This document shows positions 5,768 through 10,509 of a stretch of DNA of 10,509 nucleotides, piece by piece. Positions within the stretch are counted from its first letter, which is position 1, and the number at the start of each line of letters is the position of its first letter. A model generated the notes under the pieces. The model was not told the DNA's origin. It saw only the letters and a list, made by a program, of their open reading frames with translations, and did no database searches. A program made the translations under genes and the position numbers. The stretch is taken from NCBI GenBank assembly GCA_903890265.1, contig CAITAM010000170.1, positions 1 through 10,509 of the forward strand, in the 5' to 3' direction. Source of the DNA: an uncultured Pseudomonadota bacterium (lineage in GTDB: Bacteria > Pseudomonadota > Gammaproteobacteria > Steroidobacterales > Steroidobacteraceae).

Positions 5768-6043
5768 ATGGAACGGCGACTGCACACGCGGCACCGCGCG
5801 AGAACCACCGTCTACGTCCAGATGCCCGGACGTCGCGGCAAGCTCTGCCGTGCCCGCAACCTCAGCGCCAACGGTGTCTTCGTCGAAACCGAAAACCTGG
5901 GCCTCCTGAAAGGCTCGGTCGTCGAGCTCGCGTTTGCGATCAACCTCGGTCCGATCACGAAGCTGCACCGTCGCACCGCGGTCGTGGCCCACGTGTCGCG
6001 CGGCGGCACGGGCCTTCGCATGGAAAACTACGTCGGCCGCTGA
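5768..6043 (+). CDS. Stand-alone PilZ-domain protein (probable c-di-GMP receptor)
   Basis: The 91-residue protein is a single PilZ domain, which binds cyclic di-GMP and transmits the signal to motility, pili or exopolysaccharide systems. The two binding motifs are visible: RRLHTR at 3-8 (RxxxR, R4 and R8, with further Arg at 10 and 12) and NLSANG at 31-36 (NxSxxG). The rest fits the beta-barrel (VFVET, VVELAFAI, AVVAHVSRGGTGLRM). There is no N-terminal YcgR domain, so this is not a YcgR/FlgZ brake protein, although Pseudomonas carries flgZ at the same place after flgMN. The ATG has a CGGGGA ribosome-binding site. Output partner unknown; a motility link is inferred from the neighbourhood only. 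Confidence 0.88.
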   Translation: MERRLHTRHRARTTVYVQMPGRRGKLCRARNLSANGVFVETENLGLLKGSVVELAFAINLGPITKLHRRTAVVAHVSRGGTGLRMENYVGR

Positions 6044-6185
6044 GCGGCGGCTTTGACCCCCGCGCGTTGATCGGGCCGTCGTCCGTTCAGGACAGGCAGC
6101 CCGGAACCCTTCCTCGTGATGCCGGCCTCGACAGGCGCGGTCGGCTATCCCAAGATGCCGTGGTCCGCTGCCACGACGAGCCGTC

Positions 6186-6896
6186 ATGACCGATCACGCC
6201 GCCACGCGTCAGTACCGCTACTACGATTTCTTCATGGCCGCGTACGTCTGCATCGTGCTCTGCGCCAACCTCATCGGCGCGGCCAAGGTGTCGACCGTGC
6301 ACGTGCCGGTGTTCGGCGAACTGACCTTCCTGTCGGGCGTGCTCTTCTTCCCGATCAGCTACCTCTTCGGCGACATCCTGACCGAGGTCTACGGCTACGC
6401 ACGCGACCGGCGGGTGGTCTGGGCGGGCTTCGCCGCGCTCGCGTTTGCCTCGCTGATGTCGACCGTGATCATCGCGCTGCCCGCGGCCAGCTGGTGGACC
6501 AAGGAACAGGCGGCGCTCGAGACCGTCTTTGGCAACACGCCGCGCATCGCCTTTGCCTCGATCACGGCCTTCTGGTGCGGTTCCTTCGTCAACAGCTACG
6601 TGCTGGCGAAGATGAAGGTCTACACCAACGGCCGCTGGCTGTGGACGCGCATCATCGGCTCCACGCTCTGCGGCGAACTGGTCGACTCCGCGCTCTTCTA
6701 CGGCATCGCCTTCTACGGCCTGTGGCCCGACGGACGGCTGCTCGAGGTCACGCTCACCCAGTACCTGCTGAAGAGCGGCTGGGAGGTCCTCGCGACCCCG
6801 ATCACCTACCAGGTCGTGGGCTTCCTGAAGCGCGCCGAGCGCGAGGACTACTACGACAGGGACACGGACTTCACGCCCTTCTCGGTCCGCACCTGA
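6186..6896 (+). CDS. VUT-family queuosine precursor transporter (YhhQ-like)
   Basis: This 236-residue inner-membrane protein belongs to the VUT/DUF165 family; E. coli YhhQ imports the queuosine precursors preQ0 and preQ1 for tRNA modification. About six membrane segments can be seen: 14-34, 45-64, 78-100, 120-141, 153-179 and 192-214. Family motifs are ANLIGAAKV (27-35), FGDILTEVYGY (61-71), R76 with WAGF (79-82), and GELVDSALFY (163-172). The C-terminal tail is charged and cytoplasmic. The ATG has only a weak Shine-Dalgarno (GACGAG). The gene runs convergently into the phosphodiesterase gene, with only 4 nt between the stop codons. Exact substrate is assumed from the family. Confidence 0.9.
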   Translation: MTDHAATRQYRYYDFFMAAYVCIVLCANLIGAAKVSTVHVPVFGELTFLSGVLFFPISYLFGDILTEVYGYARDRRVVWAGFAALAFASLMSTVIIALPAASWWTKEQAALETVFGNTPRIAFASITAFWCGSFVNSYVLAKMKVYTNGRWLWTRIIGSTLCGELVDSALFYGIAFYGLWPDGRLLEVTLTQYLLKSGWEVLATPITYQVVGFLKRAEREDYYDRDTDFTPFSVRT

Positions 6897-6915
6897 CCGT
6901 TCAGTCGCGCGGACC
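6884..6915. terminator. Imperfect palindrome spanning two convergent stop codons
   Basis: Outer arms GGTCCGC (6884-6890) and GCGGACC (6909-6915) enclose inner arms CTGA (6893-6896) and TCAG (6901-6904) around CCGT. The inner arms contain the stop codons of the transporter (plus) and the phosphodiesterase (minus). The hairpin would form in both transcripts and could act as a shared 3' end, though neither strand has a T-tract. Confidence 0.4.
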
Positions 6916-8733
6916 CGCCGTCGCAAGACCGACCGTCCGACCGGCGAGCCCCGCGGCCGTCACGTAGCGGGTGTCACCGACCCGCTGCAGCACCATCTCG
7001 GTCGCAAGGCCCGCCGGCGTCGGCTCGCCACGCACCGTCTCGCGCGTGAAGGTGACGTCGCTGCCGCCTTTCAGGCTCTCGCTGAGCACGCGTCCGGTGG
7101 CCTTGCCGCGGGCCGCGAGCCGAAGCTCAAGGAGTCGCGCGATCGTGCGCCCGACGTCGGCCGTGCTCGCGGGCGCGAGATCGACGTAGCCCGCCTTGAA
7201 GTCCGGCCCGCCCGCGGCGATGAAGTTCGCGGTCTCGGCCCGGCTCGCGGAGCCGTGCGCACCCTGGCCGGTCTGCAGCGCGGTGTCGGCGTTCAGTGAC
7301 GTGCAGAGCAGCGTGTTCGGACAACCGATCGCGGCCGAACGGAAGCTGACGAGGAGCGCGGGACGCGGGGTGCGCGCGCTGCCGGACAGGCCGACCGCCG
7401 AGAGCGGCAAGGTCCCGGGGACCGACCCGAAGCGGTCGTCGGCGAACAGCCCGCCGACGTAGTCCTCGGCGAGCAGGGCGGCCACGATCGACGGCAGCAG
7501 CCGCGCGGCGTCGTCCCCCGGCAGGTAGATCGCGTCCGAGCCGCCGTTCGCCGCGATCACGACCGCGGGCGCGTGCGGATCGGGACCGAGCAGGGCATCG
7601 CCGTCGTCGGGGTGCTGGCCGGTCTCGGGACGGAGCTCGGCACGGGCCTCGTCCGGCTCGTGCAGCGGCAGCCCGAGCGCGGCCGCCAGATCGAGTGCGA
7701 GGAACCCGCCCGGCAGGTCACCGGTCGCCACGCCGCGGTAGCGACGGTGCGTCGCCGGGCTCGTGGTGCTCGTCTTCGTGACCGTCGAGAAGCCGTGATC
7801 GGACGCCACGATCACGTCGGTGGAGTCCTTGAGCCCGAGCGCATCGAGCGACTCCATGAGCTCGCCGAACGCGCGATCCGCGTCGCGTACCGCGGCGAGT
7901 GCGGTGGGTCCCGTGATACCGGGCTCGAGCAGGCGCGGGCTGTCGCCCTCGTTGTGCTGCGTGCCGTCGGGATCGCGCGACCAGTAGATCAGCAGGAACG
8001 GCCGGTGCCGGCTCCTCAACTCCGGCAGCACGGCACGGGTGGTGACGGCCGCGAACCAGGTCTGCTGACCCTTGTTGGTCGCGCGCGTGCCCCGTTCCCG
8101 GAGATCGCCCGCGTCGCCGTTGCTGCCGCGGCCGGGCGCGGTGGTCGACAGGCCCGCACCGGACAGGCGCCGGGTGATGGCCTCGGGCAGTGCGATGCCG
8201 CCGGGGTAGCCCGTGCGGTCGTCGACCAGGATCGTGCGCGGCCAGAGCCTCGCCGGCACCTGCAGCGCGACCGGCCCGTAGCGGCCGACCACTGCGGTGG
8301 CGTAGCCGGCCTCGATCGCGGCGTCGATGAGCGTGCGCTCACCGACGAGCCCGCCCTCCGGACGGGCATCCAGCGCCTCGAGCGTCGGGTCGTCATCGAG
8401 CGCCGGCACCGCGGAGCCCTCGCCGGCGCCAAGGTACAGGTGGTCGCCATAGATCCCGTGATCGCCGGGCTGATGGCCGGTGGCGAGGGTCGCCGCGTTG
8501 ACCATCGTCAGGGTCGGAAAGGCGGCGTGGCCGTTGGCGAAGAGCACCCCGCGGCTCGCGAACGCGGCGAGGTTCGGTGCGGTCTCCGGGGTGACGAGTT
8601 CGCTGCGCAGCCCGTCCGGCACGAACAGCACGACGTTGCGCGGTGCCGCCGAGGCGGCGGACGTCGCGAGGGCAGCGACCAGGGCCCCCGCCGCCACCCG
8701 GATCGAATGCCGCCTTACAGCGTCGTGGACCAC
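6901..8733 (-). CDS. Secreted alkaline phosphatase-superfamily phosphodiesterase
   Basis: The 610-residue protein belongs to the type I phosphodiesterase/nucleotide pyrophosphatase branch of the alkaline phosphatase superfamily: two-metal (usually zinc) hydrolases of phosphoesters. Visible active-site elements, numbered from the GTG at 8733, are D40 (FVPDG), the nucleophile T76 in PTLTMVN with N79, then D256 and H260 (PDGTQH), D312-H313 (ASDHG) and H493 (GAHGSAS). This is the full ligand set. The N-terminus looks like a signal peptide: VRRHSIR, then VAAGALVAALATSAASA, cleavage near A29/A30, so it acts in the periplasm or outside. The GTG start overlaps the kelch gene by 19 nt and has no good Shine-Dalgarno, suggesting coupled translation. 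A GTG at 8697 is possible but removes the basic signal-peptide region. C471 and C477 might form a disulfide. The substrate is unknown. Confidence 0.85.
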   Translation of the reverse strand: MVHDAVRRHSIRVAAGALVAALATSAASAAPRNVVLFVPDGLRSELVTPETAPNLAAFASRGVLFANGHAAFPTLTMVNAATLATGHQPGDHGIYGDHLYLGAGEGSAVPALDDDPTLEALDARPEGGLVGERTLIDAAIEAGYATAVVGRYGPVALQVPARLWPRTILVDDRTGYPGGIALPEAITRRLSGAGLSTTAPGRGSNGDAGDLRERGTRATNKGQQTWFAAVTTRAVLPELRSRHRPFLLIYWSRDPDGTQHNEGDSPRLLEPGITGPTALAAVRDADRAFGELMESLDALGLKDSTDVIVASDHGFSTVTKTSTTSPATHRRYRGVATGDLPGGFLALDLAAALGLPLHEPDEARAELRPETGQHPDDGDALLGPDPHAPAVVIAANGGSDAIYLPGDDAARLLPSIVAALLAEDYVGGLFADDRFGSVPGTLPLSAVGLSGSARTPRPALLVSFRSAAIGCPNTLLCTSLNADTALQTGQGAHGSASRAETANFIAAGGPDFKAGYVDLAPASTADVGRTIARLLELRLAARGKATGRVLSESLKGGSDVTFTRETVRGEPTPAGLATEMVLQRVGDTRYVTAAGLAGRTVGLATAGPRD

Positions 8734-10163
8734 AGGTCGTTCAGCTGCCCGAGGCCACTCGCCGAGTCGATGCCGCCGCCGCCGAAGACCCAGAACTTGC
8801 CGCCCGCGTACCAGCCGGCGGCGTTGAGGCGCCCGCCAGGCGAGTTGCTGGTCGACGCCGTGCCCGTGGTGCCGTAGACGCCGACGCCGTTGATCGCGGT
8901 GCTGCCGGACTGGAAGGTCCACTGCCCCGTCGAGGGCGAGTACTCCCAGAGGTCGTTCAGGTAGCCGAGCGTGCCACCGGCGGCAAAGCCCTGGCCACCG
9001 AACAGCCAGAGGTTGCCCGCCGCGTCGGTGAAGGTGACGGCGGTGGCGCGGCTGCCGGGCAGGTTGCCGGCGGCCGCCGTGCCGAGCGTGCCGTAGACGC
9101 TGACCTGACCCACCGTCGACGCACCGCTGACCCACGTCCACTGCCCGGTCGAGGGGACGAACTTCCACAGGTCATTGAGAAAGCCACTGGCCGCGGTCGA
9201 ATCGAGGCCGAGCCCGCCGAGCAGCCACAGGTTGCCGCTGGCATCGAGCCAGCCCGCCGCCGACTGGCGCGGGCCGGGGATGTTGCTCGCGGCAGCCGTG
9301 CCCACGGTGCCGTAGCTTGCTGCCTGGTTCGCGAGGTAGGGGCCGGCGACCCAGGTCCACTCGCCGCTCGCGGGCGTGTACTTCCACAGGTCGTTCAACT
9401 GGCCGTTCGTGCCGGTGCCGTTGCCGTTCGCGCCGTCGTAGCCCGCGCCGCCAAAGAGCCAGAAGTTACCGCTCTTGTCCTGCCAGGCGACCGCGCCTTC
9501 GCGGGCGCCGGGCACGTTGCCGGCCTCGGCCGTCCCCGTGGTGCCGTAGACACCACCGGCGTTGGCGTTCGGTGAGCCGCCGATCCACGTCCACTGGCCG
9601 GAGGCGGGGCTGAATTTCCAGAGGTCGTTCAGCGTGCCGTTGAGGCCCGTGACGTCGTAGCCGATGCCACCGAAGAGGTAGAGATTGCCGCTGCTGTCGG
9701 TCCACGTCGCGGCGCCGGCGCGGGCGCCCGGGCTGTTCGCCGCGGCGGCGGTGCCCTTCGTGCCGTACACGCCCGGCTGGTTCACGCGGTTGGGTCCGGC
9801 GACCCAGGTCCAGAAACCCGTCGACGGCGAGTACTTCCACAGGTCGTTCAGTGCACCGACGGTGCCGGACACGTCGTAGGCCGAGCCGCCGCCGAAGAGC
9901 CAGAGGTTGCCCGCCGAATCCGTCCAGGTGGCCGCGCTGTCACGGCTGCCCGGCTGGTTGGCGGCCGCGCCGACACCCTGCGTGCCGTAGGCACCCGACT
10001 GGCCGACCAGGATCGGTCCGCCAACGAAGGTCCAGGGTACGTTGCCCGGCGGCGTGGTCACCGTGGTGCCGGCGGTGGTCGAGTTGTTGCTGTGACCGCA
10101 GGCGGCTAGCACGACCACGAGGCCGCAGAGGAGCAGGGCAACGGAACGGAATCCACGCTTCAT
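8715..10163 (-). CDS. Six-bladed kelch-repeat lipoprotein
   Basis: The 482-residue product is a lipoprotein: MKRGFRS, hydrophobic core, lipobox LAAC with Cys22 as the lipidated residue, then a Ser/Thr/Gly linker to residue 43. The rest is six kelch-type repeats of 68-78 residues (start residues 44, 118, 191, 269, 342, 415). Each carries YGT-G, PG-R, a W/F-x-D segment, GN(L/F)(W/Y)L(F/L)GG and LNDLW, followed by a Trp-rich strand. This predicts a closed six-bladed beta-propeller anchored to the outer or inner membrane. The last blade ends at LNDLWSTTL without its final strand. The first WTF segment (44-46) could supply it by Velcro closure. The ATG at 10163 has an AAAGG Shine-Dalgarno 9 nt upstream; a TTG at 10181 would overlap that site. 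No enzyme residues are recognised; binding to a ligand or partner is inferred. Confidence 0.88.
   Translation of the reverse strand: MKRGFRSVALLLCGLVVVLAACGHSNNSTTAGTTVTTPPGNVPWTFVGGPILVGQSGAYGTQGVGAAANQPGSRDSAATWTDSAGNLWLFGGGSAYDVSGTVGALNDLWKYSPSTGFWTWVAGPNRVNQPGVYGTKGTAAAANSPGARAGAATWTDSSGNLYLFGGIGYDVTGLNGTLNDLWKFSPASGQWTWIGGSPNANAGGVYGTTGTAEAGNVPGAREGAVAWQDKSGNFWLFGGAGYDGANGNGTGTNGQLNDLWKYTPASGEWTWVAGPYLANQAASYGTVGTAAASNIPGPRQSAAGWLDASGNLWLLGGLGLDSTAASGFLNDLWKFVPSTGQWTWVSGASTVGQVSVYGTLGTAAAGNLPGSRATAVTFTDAAGNLWLFGGQGFAAGGTLGYLNDLWEYSPSTGQWTFQSGSTAINGVGVYGTTGTASTSNSPGGRLNAAGWYAGGKFWVFGGGGIDSASGLGQLNDLWSTTL
8718..10034 (-). repeat. Six tandem intragenic kelch repeats (204-234 bp each)
   Basis: In coding order the units span 10034-9813, 9812-9594, 9593-9360, 9359-9141, 9140-8922 and 8921-8718. 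They share near-identical nucleotide blocks encoding LNDLW (complement seen as CAGGTCGTTCA or close variants) and YGT-G-A. The third unit is five residues longer because of a GANGNGTGTNG loop. The repeats are diverged by codon-level substitutions, so they look like an old duplication and not a recent expansion. Confidence 0.85.
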
Positions 10164-10455
10164 TAACGGCAACCTTTGCAAAATTCGGTGTTTTTTCCGG
10201 TGCTTGGGGACGACCCGGGCCTACCGACCATGAGACCCGGTGCGGGCCGGCTAAGTTCCGGCGCTTGCCTCGATCGCCGCCGGAACCGGGCGCGGCAGGT
10301 CAGCACCGCGGCCCGTCTCCGCGCTTGTCGACCGACGCCGATCCAAGGCCTAACGTATTGATCGGGTGGCGAATGATAGCGGCTTCGCGCCCATCCTGAA
10401 CGATTATTTTGGCCACCGCGCGGGCGACGCGGCGGCGGCACCGCGCACCCTGGCG
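10164..10455. other. Intergenic region between TonB receptor and kelch gene, with hairpin
   Basis: No gene is visible. The perfect 9-bp inverted repeat GTTCCGGCG (10255-10263) / CGCCGGAAC (10278-10286) with a 14-nt loop may end the receptor transcript, although no T-tract follows on the minus strand. A possible -10 element TATCAT (complement of 10373-10378) is present with only a poor -35, so no promoter for the kelch gene can be assigned with confidence. Confidence 0.35.
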
Positions 10456-10509
10456 TCAGAACGTGACGTTCAGGTTCACGCGAAACTCCCGCGGTTCACC
10501 GGGATGCAC
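10456..10509 (-). CDS. C-terminus of an outer-membrane beta-barrel, probably TonB-dependent receptor (partial)
   Basis: Only the last 17 codons and the TGA are in the window: VHPGEPREFRVNLNVTF. A GEPR turn followed by an alternating beta strand ending in an aromatic Phe is the standard last strand of TonB-dependent receptors and the signal recognised by the BAM complex. The Phe-terminal strand supports an outer-membrane barrel; the GEPR turn favours a TonB receptor. The identity of the ligand cannot be judged. It lies in the same orientation as the kelch and phosphodiesterase genes, 292 nt upstream of the kelch start. Confidence 0.7.
   Translation of the reverse strand: MHPGEPREFRVNLNVTF

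Noticed and set aside
6044..6185. A preQ1 riboswitch before the queuosine-precursor transporter
   Set aside because: Considered because of the family, but I see no A-rich tail and no pseudoknot-like stem-loop resembling a preQ1-I element; a covariance-model search would settle it.
7573..8877. Plus-strand frame opposite the phosphodiesterase (434 codons)
   Set aside because: Antisense shadow of a gene with a full set of active-site residues; composition is typical of a GC-rich antisense reading.
8734..9168. N-terminal extension of the phosphodiesterase into the kelch region
   Set aside because: The added residues are an off-frame reading of the kelch repeats, and they would bury the signal peptide.
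8718..10034. Regularly spaced repeats that could suggest a CRISPR or other repeat array
   Set aside because: The periodicity is over 200 bp, lies in one open frame, and encodes kelch blades.
10164..10181. Upstream TTG start for the kelch lipoprotein
   Set aside because: It would overlap the Shine-Dalgarno of the ATG at 10163, and the lipoprotein signal is complete from that ATG.

Overview
The window looks like chromosome of a GC-rich, polar-flagellate-type gammaproteobacterium. This rests on a flgBCDEF operon divergent from flgA-flgM-flgN, a near-consensus sigma-54 promoter before flgB, a near-consensus sigma-28 (FliA) promoter before flgM, and a YhhQ-type queuosine-precursor transporter, kelch lipoprotein and TonB-dependent receptor nearby. 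A Nevskiales/Steroidobacterales/Xanthomonadales-like placement is a guess. No mobile element, tRNA, rRNA or CRISPR array is visible.

Positions 1-3077 (minus strand) hold flgB, flgC, flgD, flgE and the first 35 codons of flgF in the classical order: proximal rod proteins (FlgB, FlgC), hook cap (FlgD), hook (FlgE), rod (FlgF). They form one operon read leftward from a sigma-54 site at 3128-3143. A gene-free control region of about 400 bp separates it from the plus-strand set flgA (P-ring chaperone), flgM (anti-sigma-28), flgN (FlgK/FlgL chaperone) and a small CsrA-like gene. A 12-13 nt near-perfect inverted repeat that also reads as a sigma-54-like element lies just before the flgA start chosen here. 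flgM has its own sigma-28 promoter, as expected for the checkpoint feedback loop.

The most unusual gene is the CsrA-like protein at 5333-5542. It keeps the CsrA N-terminus and the RNA-binding arginine, but carries about 17 extra residues between strands beta-1 and beta-2 and has almost no C-terminal helix. It directly follows flgN. After a strong hairpin and an AT-rich island with a sigma-70-like promoter comes a stand-alone PilZ (c-di-GMP receptor) protein, and then a VUT-family preQ0/preQ1 transporter.

On the minus strand, converging on the transporter, lie a six-bladed kelch-repeat lipoprotein and a secreted alkaline-phosphatase-superfamily phosphodiesterase that overlap by 19 nt and are probably translationally coupled. 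The last 54 bases are the C-terminus of an outer-membrane beta-barrel, probably a TonB-dependent receptor. Together these three suggest an envelope module for capturing and hydrolysing an unknown phosphoester substrate. The two stop codons of the convergent genes (transporter and phosphodiesterase) sit inside one imperfect palindrome.
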